Shown: in pieces, positions 43,210 to 52,529 of the stretch
How positions within the stretch are numbered: the first letter of the stretch is position 1
How the letters are laid out: each line of letters begins with the position of its first letter
Assembly (NCBI GenBank): GCA_030824275.1
Contig: JAVBXY010000035.1
Location: forward strand, 1-64,000
DNA: 64,000 nt
Source of the DNA: Rhodocyclaceae bacterium
GTDB taxonomy: Bacteria > Pseudomonadota > Gammaproteobacteria > Burkholderiales > Rhodocyclaceae
Direction of reading: 5' to 3'
The notes under the pieces: model-generated
What the model saw: the letters and a program-made list of their open reading frames with translations, nothing else
What the model was told of the DNA's origin: nothing
The model's database searches: none
Made by a program: the position numbers and the translations under genes

Positions 43210-44853
43210 ATGGCCGACGACAACATCGCTCCCGCCACACCGGCCGCCGCCGTACCGCCAGCGCCGACTTCTGCCGCTGCAGTTGCACCCACGGCACCTG
43301 CTGCGCCGGCCGCTGCGCCCAAGGCCAAGCCGAAGATCGAGGCCCCGGCCTTCCGCGAGTACCCGACCATCCCGGCCCTCAAGCCGGATTCGATGATCGA
43401 GTCCAATCCCTACGTCTCCGCCGCCGTGCACAACGAAGCCCTCGGCTTCCCCGGCACTCTGGTCGATGGATGGGAACAGAAGGCCGTCGCCAAGATGGGC
43501 GAACTGCTGGGCAAGTACCGCTCGCTCAAGGTGTACATGGACGCCTGCGTGCATTGCGGCGCCTGTACGGACAAGTGCCACTACTTCATCGGCACCGCCG
43601 ACCCGAAGAACATGCCCGTCGCGCGCCAGGACCTGATGCGCTCAGTGTATCGCCGCTACTTCACGCTGCCGGGCAAGCTCTTCCCCAAACTGGTCGGCGC
43701 CCGCGACATGAACAAGGAAGTGCTCGACGACTGGTTCCGCTACTACAACCAGTGTTCCGAGTGTCGTCGCTGCTCGGTGTTCTGCCCCTACGGCATCGAC
43801 ACCGCCGAAGTCACCATGGCGGCCAAGGAAATCATGGACAGCGTCGGTCACGGTCACAAGTATGTGAACGAGATCATGGGCAAGGTGCACAAGATCGGCA
43901 ACAACCTCGGCCTGCCCGGCCCGGCGCTGGAAGACACCCTGCTCGGCCTTGAAGAAGACGTGCTCGAAGACACCGGTGCCGCCGTCAAGTATCCCCTCGA
44001 CGTGCACGGTGCCGAAGTGCTGCTGGTCACGCCCTCCGCCGACTTCTTCGCCGAACCGCATGTGGATAGCCTGATCGGCTACGGCAAAGTCTTCCACGCC
44101 GCCGGCATCTCCTGGACCCTGTCGTCCAAGGCCTCCGAGGCCGGCAACTTCGGCATGTTCATCGGCAACTACGAACAGATGCGCAAGATCGCCATGCGCA
44201 TCCGCGAGGCCGCGCTGGAACTCGGCGTCAAGCGCATCGTCGTCGGCGAATGCGGCCACGCCTGGCGCGTTGCCTACGCCTTCTGGAACACCCTGACCGG
44301 TATCGGCGCTGGTGCCAACGATCCGTTCGCGATCCAGTTGCAGAAGCAGCTCGACCCGAACTACAAGCAGCCCTCGCACATCTGCGAAGTCACCTGGGAT
44401 CTGATCCAGGCCGGTCGCCTGACATTCGACAAGGAAGCCAACGATCATCGCATCGTCACCTTCCACGACTCCTGCAACGTCGCGCGCGGCTCGCGCATGG
44501 GCGACTACGGCGGCGGCCAGTTCGACATCCCGCGCAACATCATCAAGGCCGTGGCCAACAAGTATGTGGACATGTCCCTCGACACCACCCGCGAAAAGAC
44601 CTTCTGCTGCGGCGGTGGCGGCGGCCTGCTGACCGACGAACTGCTCGACCTGCGGGTCAAGGGCGCCCTGCCCCGCATGGAAGCGCTGAAGAACGTGGTG
44701 GACGGCCAGGGCGTGAACTTCATGGCCACCATCTGCGCCATCTGCAAGGCCCAGTTCACCAAGGTACTGCCCTACTACGGCTTCAAGATGAGCATGGTCG
44801 GCGGCGTGCATCAGCTCGTCAGCACCGCCATCGTGCTCAACAAAGAACATTAG
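43210..44853 (+). CDS. dsrK: DsrK HdrD-like iron-sulfur subunit
   Basis: 547 residues. Two 4Fe-4S motifs CVHCGACTDKC and CSECRRCSVFC at about 112-195, then a CCG-type cluster domain including CCGGGGGLLTDEL (about 457) as in HdrD. It is the presumed catalytic partner of DsrC. The N-terminal roughly 60 residues are an Ala/Pro-rich extension (PATPAAAVPPAPTSAAAV) that DsrK homologues mostly lack, and part of it is a reversed copy of the dispersed repeat. Confidence 0.95.
   Translation: MADDNIAPATPAAAVPPAPTSAAAVAPTAPAAPAAAPKAKPKIEAPAFREYPTIPALKPDSMIESNPYVSAAVHNEALGFPGTLVDGWEQKAVAKMGELLGKYRSLKVYMDACVHCGACTDKCHYFIGTADPKNMPVARQDLMRSVYRRYFTLPGKLFPKLVGARDMNKEVLDDWFRYYNQCSECRRCSVFCPYGIDTAEVTMAAKEIMDSVGHGHKYVNEIMGKVHKIGNNLGLPGPALEDTLLGLEEDVLEDTGAAVKYPLDVHGAEVLLVTPSADFFAEPHVDSLIGYGKVFHAAGISWTLSSKASEAGNFGMFIGNYEQMRKIAMRIREAALELGVKRIVVGECGHAWRVAYAFWNTLTGIGAGANDPFAIQLQKQLDPNYKQPSHICEVTWDLIQAGRLTFDKEANDHRIVTFHDSCNVARGSRMGDYGGGQFDIPRNIIKAVANKYVDMSLDTTREKTFCCGGGGGLLTDELLDLRVKGALPRMEALKNVVDGQGVNFMATICAICKAQFTKVLPYYGFKMSMVGGVHQLVSTAIVLNKEH
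43248..43272 (-). repeat. Dispersed 26-bp repeat, copy 11 (inside dsrK)
   Basis: Minus strand AGAAGTCGGCGCTGGCG then GTACGGCG, one change from the copy at 33311. Encodes AVPPAPTS in the low-complexity N-terminal extension of DsrK. Confidence 0.8.
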
Positions 44854-44878
44854 ACAAACCGACCCACGGAGACAAACC

Positions 44879-46849
44879 ATGTCCGCGACAGAAATCCAGG
44901 CAGAGAAACTTACCTTCCGCCGCTACAAGGATGGCGACACCCAGGTAAAGCGCTGGCAGGACCAGATCTTCCAGGCAAGCTGGTCCCACAAGTGCCCGAC
45001 CTATCAACAATCCACCCCGCCGTGCCAGGGCTCCTGCCCGTCCGGCGAGGACATCCGCGGCTATCTGAACATCGTGCGCGGCATCGAGAAGCCGCCTGTC
45101 GGTGCCGACGGCAAGCCGCTCATGAGCTGGCAGGAATACGCCTGGCGCCGTCTGACGGAAGCCAACCCGCTGCCCGCCGTGATGGGCCGCGTCTGCCCCG
45201 CTCCCTGCGAAACCGGCTGTAACCGCAACGAGGTCGAGGATCACGTCGGCATCAACTCGGTCGAGCATTACCTCGGCGACTGGGCGATCCAGAACAACCT
45301 GAAGTTCAAGGCCCCCGAGCACAAGACCGGCAAGAAGGTCGCCGTCATCGGCGCCGGCCCGGCCGGCCTCTCCGCCGCCTACCAGTTGGCGCTCAAGGGC
45401 CACAGCGTCACCATTTTCGACGAGCACGAATTCCTCGGCGGCATGATGCGCTATGGCATTCCCGGCTACCGCACGCCGCGTGACACCCTCGACGCGGAAA
45501 TCCAGCGCATTCTCGACCTCGGTGTCACCGCCAAGCTGAAGACCCGCATCGGCACCGACATCAGTCTCGAACAGTTGCGCAAGGATTTCGACGCGATCTT
45601 CCTCGGCCTCGGTGCCCAAGCCGGTCGTGCCCTGCCCATCGAAGGCGACAACGACGCCCCGAACGTGGTTACCGCCACCTCCTTCCTGCGTGCCTTCAAC
45701 GAAGGACGCCTGAAGCACATCGGCAAACGCGTGGTCGTCGTCGGCGGTGGCGACACCTCCATGGACGTCGCTACCGTGGCCCGCCGTCTCGGCCACATCA
45801 CGCACACCAACCCCGGCGATTTCGAAGCCGCCATCGCCGGCCACATGGCCCAGGACGTGGCTGACGTCTCCATGCGTCAGGGGGCCGAAGTGACCCTGAC
45901 TTCCGTCTTCCCCATCGACAAGATGATGGCCAGCAAGCCGGAAATCGAGCACGCCCAGGCCGAAGGCATCGAGATCATGGGCGGCTGGATGCCCATTGGC
46001 GTCGTCAAGGGTGCCGACGGCCGCGCCACCGCCCTGCGCGTCAAGCAGTGCGAAGCCAAGATGGTCGGCGGCAAGCTGGAGATCAAGCAGATCGAAGGCA
46101 CCGAAAAGGATCTGCCCGCCGACCTGATCGTTTCCGCCATCGGTCAGGCCGTCGATTTCACCGGCATCGAAGAGTTCCGCTCCGACAAGGGCACCGTCGC
46201 TGCCGACAAGAACTACCAGGTCGCTGGCAAGCCCGGCGTCTTCGCCGGCGGCGACGTGATCCGCCCGCACCTGCTGACCACCGCTGTCGGCCATGGCAAC
46301 ATCGCCGCCGACGGCATCGACCGCTTCCTCGCTGGTGAGGAGCAGGAACGTCGCCCGAAGATCGATGTGCATTCCTTCGACCTGATGCGCAAGTATGTCG
46401 AGAAGGGCATCCAGATTGGCGAGATCAAGGAGGCCACGCGCGGCACGGACAAGGAAAAGAACGCGATCCACAACTACGACAACCGTTCCGACCGCTACGT
46501 CATTCCGCACGACGAACTCTTCCTCGGCCATTTCAGCTACACCGACCGCAACAAGCGCCACATCACGCACCTGAACAAAGACTCGGCCCTGGGTAACTTC
46601 GAGGAGCGTCTCGACGCCCTCAGCGAAGAAGCCGTGGTTGCCGAAGCCAAGCGCTGCATGAGCTGCGGCCAGTGCTTCGAGTGCGACAACTGCGTCGTCT
46701 ATTGCCCGCAGACCGCTGTCTACAAGGTCAAGAAGAACGAATCGATGACCGGTCGCTACGTCGCCACCGACTACGACAAGTGCATCGGCTGCCACATCTG
46801 TGCCGATGTCTGCCCGACCGGCTACATCCAGATGGGCCTTGGCGAATAA
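44879..46849 (+). CDS. dsrL: DsrL NAD(P)H:acceptor oxidoreductase
   Basis: 656 residues. N-terminal 4Fe-4S/helical region, FAD motif KKVAVIGAGPAGLSAA at about 152-167, NAD(P) motif RVVVVGGGDTSMDVA near 284-298, and two C-terminal 4Fe-4S clusters (CGQCFECDNC and CIGCHICADVC). DsrL couples DsrAB to NAD(P) in oxidisers and is a marker for reverse-type Dsr (family knowledge). Confidence 0.96.
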   Translation: MSATEIQAEKLTFRRYKDGDTQVKRWQDQIFQASWSHKCPTYQQSTPPCQGSCPSGEDIRGYLNIVRGIEKPPVGADGKPLMSWQEYAWRRLTEANPLPAVMGRVCPAPCETGCNRNEVEDHVGINSVEHYLGDWAIQNNLKFKAPEHKTGKKVAVIGAGPAGLSAAYQLALKGHSVTIFDEHEFLGGMMRYGIPGYRTPRDTLDAEIQRILDLGVTAKLKTRIGTDISLEQLRKDFDAIFLGLGAQAGRALPIEGDNDAPNVVTATSFLRAFNEGRLKHIGKRVVVVGGGDTSMDVATVARRLGHITHTNPGDFEAAIAGHMAQDVADVSMRQGAEVTLTSVFPIDKMMASKPEIEHAQAEGIEIMGGWMPIGVVKGADGRATALRVKQCEAKMVGGKLEIKQIEGTEKDLPADLIVSAIGQAVDFTGIEEFRSDKGTVAADKNYQVAGKPGVFAGGDVIRPHLLTTAVGHGNIAADGIDRFLAGEEQERRPKIDVHSFDLMRKYVEKGIQIGEIKEATRGTDKEKNAIHNYDNRSDRYVIPHDELFLGHFSYTDRNKRHITHLNKDSALGNFEERLDALSEEAVVAEAKRCMSCGQCFECDNCVVYCPQTAVYKVKKNESMTGRYVATDYDKCIGCHICADVCPTGYIQMGLGE

Positions 46850-46862
46850 GGGCGGACGATCC

Positions 46863-47276
46863 ATGCGCAATTGGCTGTTCCTCGCCGTCGTGATGGCCTT
46901 CCTCGCCCAGTTCGCCTGGGCGGGGGATCAGGCAAACTCGCGCACGCCCAAGCCCGTGATCGAGATCGCGAATCCCGGCAAGTGCGTCGCGCCGCCCGAG
47001 GAAATGCGCCGCAACCACATGGAGATGCTCAAGCACCAGCGTGACCGCACGCTGCGCCAGGGCATCCGTGGCGAGCCGGTAACGCTGAACGGCTGCATCG
47101 ATTGCCACGCCAGCAAAAAGACGGGCTCCGTCCTCGGTGCTCATGAGAGCGGCAAGGGCGGCAATTTCTGCGAAAGTTGCCATGCCTACGCCGCCGTCAA
47201 ACTCGACTGCTTCGAATGCCATCAGCCCAAGGCCAAGTTCAAGGCTGCCGGTGTGATGCCCGGAGTCAAGCCATGA
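46863..47276 (+). CDS. dsrJ: DsrJ periplasmic trihaem cytochrome c
   Basis: 137 residues. Signal peptide ending FAWAG, three CxxCH motifs (CIDCH, CESCH, CFECH) and the unusual GKCVAPPEEMRRNHM segment whose cysteine ligates one haem in characterised DsrJ. The ATG at 46863 is used; the longer upstream frame overlaps dsrL. Confidence 0.94.
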   Translation: MRNWLFLAVVMAFLAQFAWAGDQANSRTPKPVIEIANPGKCVAPPEEMRRNHMEMLKHQRDRTLRQGIRGEPVTLNGCIDCHASKKTGSVLGAHESGKGGNFCESCHAYAAVKLDCFECHQPKAKFKAAGVMPGVKP

Positions 47277-48043
47277 GCGAACAAAACAATCCCCGCCGTG
47301 CCTTCATCGCCGCTGCCGGTGCTGGTGTTGCCGGCCTCGGCTTCACCGCCATCGCCCCCGGCCTGCACCTGATGGCCGTGGCCCAGGCCGCCGATGCCAC
47401 CACCAATAGTCCCGCCGCCCGCAAGGCTGGCGAGGCTGCATCCTCCGCCGTGCGCTGGGGCCTGCTGGTGGATGCCACCAAGTGCGCCCCCGGCTGCACC
47501 AAGTGCGTTGAGGCTTGCCACACCGAGAACGGCATCACGGAAAAGATGCCCGACGCGCGCCAGAATTCCCAGTGGATACGCAAGATCGAACTGGTGGATC
47601 GCCGCAATGGTCGCAAGACCGAGTTGCCGATGATGTGCCAGCACTGCGCCAACCCGCCCTGCGTGGATGTCTGCCCCACCGGCGCCTCGATGAAGCGCGC
47701 CGACGGTATCGTGCTCGTCGACCGCCACAGCTGCATCGGCTGCCGCTACTGCATGATGGCCTGCCCCTACAAGGCCCGCTCCTTCGTCCATGCGCCGCTC
47801 ACCGAGCAGAATCCGGAAGTGCCGCGCGGCAAGGGCTGCGTCGAGTCCTGCACCCTCTGCGCCCATCGCGTAGACAAAGGCCAGAACCCGGCCTGCGTCG
47901 AAAAATGCCCGGAGGGCGCCATGATTTTCGGCGACCTCATGGACCCGAACAGCGCGATCTCGAAGCGCATCGCCAGCGTACCGACCACCCAGGTACGTTC
48001 CGACCTGCGCCTCGATGTCGGCGTCCGCTACCAGGGAATCTGA
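47273..48043 (+). CDS. dsrO: DsrO periplasmic ferredoxin (Tat-exported)
   Basis: 256 residues. N-terminus NNPRRAFIAAAGAG is a Tat signal, then four 4Fe-4S motifs (CAPGCTKCVEAC, CQHCANPPCVDVC, CIGCRYCMMAC, CTLCAHR). Overlaps dsrJ by 4 bp (ATGA). Confidence 0.94.
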   Translation: MSEQNNPRRAFIAAAGAGVAGLGFTAIAPGLHLMAVAQAADATTNSPAARKAGEAASSAVRWGLLVDATKCAPGCTKCVEACHTENGITEKMPDARQNSQWIRKIELVDRRNGRKTELPMMCQHCANPPCVDVCPTGASMKRADGIVLVDRHSCIGCRYCMMACPYKARSFVHAPLTEQNPEVPRGKGCVESCTLCAHRVDKGQNPACVEKCPEGAMIFGDLMDPNSAISKRIASVPTTQVRSDLRLDVGVRYQGI

Positions 48044-48044
48044 C

Positions 48045-49244
48045 ATGTCCTCCTCGCTCACCTCCCGCAACGAAGCCGGCATCTTCTACGTGCTCGCCGC
48101 CATCGGCGGTCTCGTCACCGCCGTCGGCCTCGGCTCTGCGCTCTACATGGAGCACGCCGGCCACGTCGTCACCGGCATGAACAACCAGATCGTCTGGGGC
48201 ATACCGCACGTCTTCGCGATCTTCCTCATCGTCGCCGCGTCCGGCGTGCTCAACGTCGCCTCCATCGGCTCGGTCTTCGGTCGCGTCATCTACAAGTCGC
48301 GTGCCCCGCTGTCCGGCCTGCTCTCCATCGCCATGCTGGCCGGCGGCCTCGCCGTGATCATGCTCGACCTGGGCCGCGCCGACCGCATCATCGTCGCCGC
48401 CACCCACTTCAACCCGACCTCGGTCTTCGGCTGGAACGTCATCCTCTATCCGGGCATGTTCGCCATCGTTGCCGTCTATATCTGGACCATGATGGAACGG
48501 CGCATGAACGCCTACTCCAAGCCGGCCGGTTTCGCCGCCTTCATCTGGCGCATCCTGCTCACCACCGGCACCGGCTCCATCTTCGCCTTCCTCGTCGCCC
48601 GCCAGGCCTACGGCTCGGCCCTGCTGGCACCGATGTTCATCATCATGTCCTTCGCCTGGGGTCTGGCCGTGTTCGTCGTCGTCCAGGCCGCGATGTACTT
48701 CTGGAACGGCATGCGCCTGCCGCCGCTGGTGCTCCAGCGCATGAAGAACCTGCTCGGCCTCTTCGTCGCCGCCACGCTCTACTTCACCGCCGTGCTGCAC
48801 CTGACCAACGCCTACTTCGCCAAGCAGACCGCCTTCGAATACTTCCTGCTCTTCGACAGCGAGTTCTCCGCCCTGTTCTGGGTCGGCCAGGTACTGATCG
48901 GCAGCATCGTGCCGATGATCCTGATCTGGTCCACCACCGGCCAGCGCATGACCTGGGTCACCGTCGCCGCCCTGCTGGTGATCTTCGGCGCCTTCGTCCA
49001 GCTCTACGTCTTCATCATCGGCGGCCAGGCCTTCCCGCTCGACATCTTCCCCGGCTACGACGTGAAGTCGAGTTTCTTCGACGGCCAGGTGGATCACTAC
49101 ACGGCCAGCCTGCCGGAAATCCTGCTTGGCCTCGGCGGCATCGGCATCGCCTTCACCGCCATCACCATCGGCGTGCGCGTCCTGCGCTTCATGCCGCAGG
49201 ACGACGTTCAGCATCTCGAAACCGCCGGCGCAATCACGGATTGA
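48045..49244 (+). CDS. dsrP: DsrP NrfD-type quinone-interacting membrane subunit
   Basis: 399 residues, about ten membrane helices, NrfD/PsrC family (GKxx-free core with LYMEHAGHVVTGMNN near the start). Links DsrO to the quinone pool. ATG at 48045, one base after dsrO. Confidence 0.94.
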   Translation: MSSSLTSRNEAGIFYVLAAIGGLVTAVGLGSALYMEHAGHVVTGMNNQIVWGIPHVFAIFLIVAASGVLNVASIGSVFGRVIYKSRAPLSGLLSIAMLAGGLAVIMLDLGRADRIIVAATHFNPTSVFGWNVILYPGMFAIVAVYIWTMMERRMNAYSKPAGFAAFIWRILLTTGTGSIFAFLVARQAYGSALLAPMFIIMSFAWGLAVFVVVQAAMYFWNGMRLPPLVLQRMKNLLGLFVAATLYFTAVLHLTNAYFAKQTAFEYFLLFDSEFSALFWVGQVLIGSIVPMILIWSTTGQRMTWVTVAALLVIFGAFVQLYVFIIGGQAFPLDIFPGYDVKSSFFDGQVDHYTASLPEILLGLGGIGIAFTAITIGVRVLRFMPQDDVQHLETAGAITD

Positions 49245-50704
49245 TGCGCCAGCGGGCGACCATGCACCGCTTCCTGATCTCCGCCGCACACAAGTCGTCC
49301 GGCAAGACGACCATCAGCATCGGGCTGGCGGCGGCCCTGCGTGATGGCTTGGGTAATTTGCCGTCCCGCCAGGGCCGACTTTCCGTACAGCCCTACAAGA
49401 AGGGCCCGGACTACATCGATCCGCTCTGGCTCGGCGCCGCCGCCGGACGCCCCTGCTACAACCTCGACTTCTTCCTCTCGCCCCACGAAGAATTGCTGGC
49501 CCAGTTCGCCCGCCGTGGCCATGACGCAGACGTCTGCCTGGTCGAGGGCAACAAGGGCCTTTACGATGGCCTCGACCTCGAAGGCTCGAACAGCAACGCG
49601 GCGCTGGCCCGCCTGCTCGATCTTCCCGTAGTACTGGTGCTCGATGCGCGCGGCATGACCCGTGGCATCGCCCCGCTGATCCTTGGCTACCAGGCCTTCG
49701 ACCGGGAACTCAAGATCGCCGGCGTGATCCTCAATCGCCTCGGCGGTCGCCGCCACGAATCCAAGCTGCGCGCCGTCATCGAGCATTACACCGACGTCCC
49801 CGTCATCGGCGCCGTGCAGGAAGACCCGGAGCTGGCGCTGGTCGAACGCCACCTCGGCCTCATGCCGGTCAACGAAGCGGCGGAAGCCGAGGGCCTCATC
49901 ACCGGCATCGCCCGACGCATTGCCGACCAGGTGGACCTCGGCCGCCTGCTCGACATCAGCCGCACCGATGTCGCGCTGCCGACACCGCCGGTGGCCCACG
50001 TCGCGACACACCATCCGGTCACCATCGCCGTCGCCCGCGACGCCGCCTTCGGCTTCTACTACGCCGACGATCTCGATGCCCTCACCGCCGCCGGCGCCCG
50101 CGTCGAATTTTTCGATACGCTGAAGGACAGCCGCCTGCCCGCCTGTGACGGCCTGCTGATCGGCGGCGGCTTTCCCGAATGCTTCCTCGACGGCCTCGAA
50201 GCCAACACCGCCCTGCGCGCCGACATCCGCCGTGCCATCGAGGCCGGCCTGCCTACCTATGCCGAATGCGGCGGCCTGATGTACCTGTCCGGCCACATCC
50301 ACTGGAAAGGGCGCAGCGCCGAGATGGTCGGCGTCATTCCCGGCGAAATCCGCATGCACGAGAAGCCCGTCGGGCGCGGCTATGTCATCCTCGATGCCAA
50401 CGAGCACCATCCCTGGCGCCAGGCCATCGACTGCGAAACACTGCCGCCCCTGCACGCCCACGAATTCCACTACTCCGGCCTCTACGGCCTGCCGGCGGAC
50501 ACGCGCTACGCCTACACCATGAAGCGTGGCCACGGCATCGACGGCAAGCACGACGGCATCGTCCTGCACAATCTGCTCGCCTCCTACACCCATCTGCGCG
50601 CCACCGCCGGCTGCGACTGGCCGGCCAAGTTCGTCGCCCATGTTCACGCCTGCCGTGCCGCCACTCAACACTCCGCCAAGGAATCCCAGCCATGTTCACG
50701 CTGA
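49244..50704 (+). CDS. dsrN: DsrN siroheme amidase (CobB-type glutamine amidotransferase)
   Basis: 486 residues. N-terminal P-loop AAHKSSGKTT, substrate loop QPYKKGPDYIDP, C-terminal glutaminase with AECGGLMYL. Homologous to cobyrinate a,c-diamide synthase; in sulfur oxidisers it amidates siroheme for rDsr. ATG at 49244 overlaps dsrP (TGATG); 49262 is an alternative start. Compared with CobB consensus there are extra residues (GNLPSRQGRLS) right before the QPYKKGPDYI loop, and they are encoded by a reversed dispersed repeat. Confidence 0.92.
   Translation: MRQRATMHRFLISAAHKSSGKTTISIGLAAALRDGLGNLPSRQGRLSVQPYKKGPDYIDPLWLGAAAGRPCYNLDFFLSPHEELLAQFARRGHDADVCLVEGNKGLYDGLDLEGSNSNAALARLLDLPVVLVLDARGMTRGIAPLILGYQAFDRELKIAGVILNRLGGRRHESKLRAVIEHYTDVPVIGAVQEDPELALVERHLGLMPVNEAAEAEGLITGIARRIADQVDLGRLLDISRTDVALPTPPVAHVATHHPVTIAVARDAAFGFYYADDLDALTAAGARVEFFDTLKDSRLPACDGLLIGGGFPECFLDGLEANTALRADIRRAIEAGLPTYAECGGLMYLSGHIHWKGRSAEMVGVIPGEIRMHEKPVGRGYVILDANEHHPWRQAIDCETLPPLHAHEFHYSGLYGLPADTRYAYTMKRGHGIDGKHDGIVLHNLLASYTHLRATAGCDWPAKFVAHVHACRAATQHSAKESQPCSR
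49359..49384 (-). repeat. Dispersed 26-bp repeat, copy 12 (inside dsrN)
   Basis: Minus strand GAAAGTCGGCCCTGGCG then GGACGGCAA, two or three changes. Encodes LPSRQGRLS, an apparent insertion compared with CobB proteins. Confidence 0.75.
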
Positions 50705-51060
50705 CACCCATCGCTGCCGAGCAGATCCTCCGCGCCGCCGAAGAGCTGCCCGAAGGCCCGGCCCCTCACGGCATCCGCATCGCCGCCAAGATCGACGACG
50801 ATGGCGAACTGGTCTACGGCATGGGCTTCGACGAAGAACGCGAGGACGACCTCGTCCTCGACGGCCAGGGCATCGCCGTGTTGATCTCGCCGCGCAGCCA
50901 GTCCCTGCTGGAAAGTACCCGCCTGGATTTCGTCGAAGTGCATCCGGGAGAATTCCAGTTCCTGTTCAGCCGCGACTGCGATGCGCCCGCCACCAAGGGC
51001 TGCGGCTCCGGCGGCTGCGGTTCCTGCTCCAGCAATCGCCAACCCGGCCAGCCCGACTGA
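50692..51060 (+). CDS. dsrR: DsrR A-type iron-sulfur carrier-like protein
   Basis: 122 residues, IscA/HesB-like fold (FTLTPIAAEQILRAAEEL, IRIAAKIDDDGELVYGMGFDEE). The C-terminus has a Gly/Cys cluster (CGSGGCGSC), but the first IscA cysteine is missing. DsrR is needed for full DsrE and sulfur-globule function, not as an Fe-S scaffold. It starts within the end of dsrN. Confidence 0.88.
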   Translation: MFTLTPIAAEQILRAAEELPEGPAPHGIRIAAKIDDDGELVYGMGFDEEREDDLVLDGQGIAVLISPRSQSLLESTRLDFVEVHPGEFQFLFSRDCDAPATKGCGSGGCGSCSSNRQPGQPD

Positions 51061-51074
51061 GGTAGCATCTCTTC

Positions 51075-51857
51075 ATGGCACACACTTCCGCTACCGCCAC
51101 TTCCGCCCGTCCCGGCTGGGTCTATCTCGTCGGTGCCGGTCCCGGCGACCCCGAACTGCTGACCATCAAGGCCGCGCGCCTGATCGCCGAAGCCGATGTC
51201 ATCGTCTATGACAATCTGGTTTCCGATGACATCCTCGACATGGCCGCGCCCAAGGCCGAGCGCCTCTACGCCGGCAAGGAACGCGGCAACCACAGCCTGC
51301 CGCAGGAACAGATCAACCAGTTGCTGGTGCGCCTGGCCCGCGAAGGCAAGGCCGTGGTCCGCCTCAAGGGCGGCGACCCCTACACCTTCGGCCGTGGCGG
51401 CGAGGAAGTCGAAACCCTCCACAGTGACGGCGTGCCCTTCGAAGTCGTCCCCGGCATCACGGCCGCCGCCGGCGTCGCCGCCTACGCCGGCATCCCGCTG
51501 ACCCATCGCAACCACGCCCAGGCCTGCGTTTTCGTCACCGGCCATCTCAAGGACGGCAGCATGAACCTGGACTGGCCGGGCCTAGCCCGCAAGCGCCAGA
51601 CCGTGGTCATCTACATGGGCCTGCACGGCCTGCCGCACCTGTGCGAAAAACTCATGGAACACGGCCTGCCGCCCGATTGGCCGGCCGCCATTGTCCAGCA
51701 CGGCACTCGCCCCACCCAGCGCACCGTCACCGGCACCCTCACCACACTGCCCGGCATTGCCGATGCAGCGAACCTCAAGGCCCCGACCCTGATCATTGTC
51801 GGAAGTGTCGTCACCCTGCGCGAGCAATTGCGCTGGCACGAGGAAGCCGGCAAGTAG
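51075..51857 (+). CDS. cobA: Uroporphyrinogen-III C-methyltransferase (SUMT)
   Basis: 260 residues. [18 protein letters not shown] at the N-terminus, [18 protein letters not shown] near 95-112, [22 protein letters not shown] and IYMGL are all SUMT signatures. It makes precorrin-2 for siroheme, the rDsr cofactor. Last gene of the dsr run, 14 bp after dsrR. No dehydrogenase/chelatase domain (CysG N-terminus) is fused. Confidence 0.94.
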   Translation: MAHTSATATSARPGWVYLVGAGPGDPELLTIKAARLIAEADVIVYDNLVSDDILDMAAPKAERLYAGKERGNHSLPQEQINQLLVRLAREGKAVVRLKGGDPYTFGRGGEEVETLHSDGVPFEVVPGITAAAGVAAYAGIPLTHRNHAQACVFVTGHLKDGSMNLDWPGLARKRQTVVIYMGLHGLPHLCEKLMEHGLPPDWPAAIVQHGTRPTQRTVTGTLTTLPGIADAANLKAPTLIIVGSVVTLREQLRWHEEAGK

Positions 51858-51870
51858 ATTCCAGGCACCA

Positions 51871-51896
51871 TCGCCGTATCACCAGCGCCGACTTTT
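51871..51896 (-). repeat. Dispersed 26-bp repeat, copy 13
   Basis: Minus strand AAAAGTCGGCGCTGGTG then ATACGGCGA. Continues into an inverted half copy: GCCGACTTT-TC-AAAGTCGGC (51888-51907) is a near-perfect palindrome 3' to the dsr operon and may act as a terminator. Confidence 0.8.
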
Positions 51897-51951
51897 CAAA
51901 GTCGGCAAAGACCATGGCGGCAGTGTTGGACACCCTGCTAGACTTCCGGCC

Positions 51952-52464
51952 ATGGAATCGCCCGATAGCTCGACCATCCTCAAACTGCTGGAGACCGTGC
52001 GCCTGTTCGAGGGCTTCGGCCCGCAGGACTTGCAGGATTTTGTCGCCCGCTCCTCGAATGCCGCCTTCTCCACCGGCGAAAAGATATTCGCCGAGGGCGA
52101 GGCCGGCATGCATCTCTACGTGATCCTCACCGGCAAGGTGGAAATCTTCCGCCGCGCCGGCAACAAGAATCAGCAACTGGTGCGACTCGGCCCCGGCGAA
52201 ACCTTCGGCGAAATGGCGCTGGTGCTGCCCAGCGGCGTGGGCCGCACGGCCAGCGTCCAGGCCGCCGAATACACGCGGACCCTGGCCATCGACCGCGAAC
52301 GACTGGCGGGCATCCCGGATGTCGCCGCCAAGGTCTATGCCAACATCGCACGCATCCTGGCATCGCGCCTCAAGCTGGCCACGGATATCGTCGTCCTCCA
52401 GGCCCAGACCGGCGCCGACGTACCTCACACCGCAACACTGACACCGGTACGCCGACACCGCTGA
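51952..52464 (+). CDS. Cyclic nucleotide-binding domain protein
   Basis: 170 residues from ATG 51952. A single cNMP-binding beta roll (about 20-135): IFAEGEAGMHLYVILTGKVEIFRR and GPGETFGEMALVLPSGVGRTASVQAAE, with the phosphate-cassette Glu and Arg. No HTH, so not a CRP-type DNA binder. It could sense a cyclic nucleotide such as the one made by the cyclase-FHA protein, but that is speculation. Convergent genes absent; next gene metY. Confidence 0.85.
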   Translation: MESPDSSTILKLLETVRLFEGFGPQDLQDFVARSSNAAFSTGEKIFAEGEAGMHLYVILTGKVEIFRRAGNKNQQLVRLGPGETFGEMALVLPSGVGRTASVQAAEYTRTLAIDRERLAGIPDVAAKVYANIARILASRLKLATDIVVLQAQTGADVPHTATLTPVRRHR

Positions 52465-52529
52465 AAAGGCGATGCGGCAATACCGCAATACCGCTTACCT
52501 GCATCCATCCAAACCGGAGACATCGTTCC

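Noticed and set aside
52465..52529. SAM or other riboswitch in front of metY
   Set aside because: Only 65 bp separate the genes and no conserved riboswitch core is visible.
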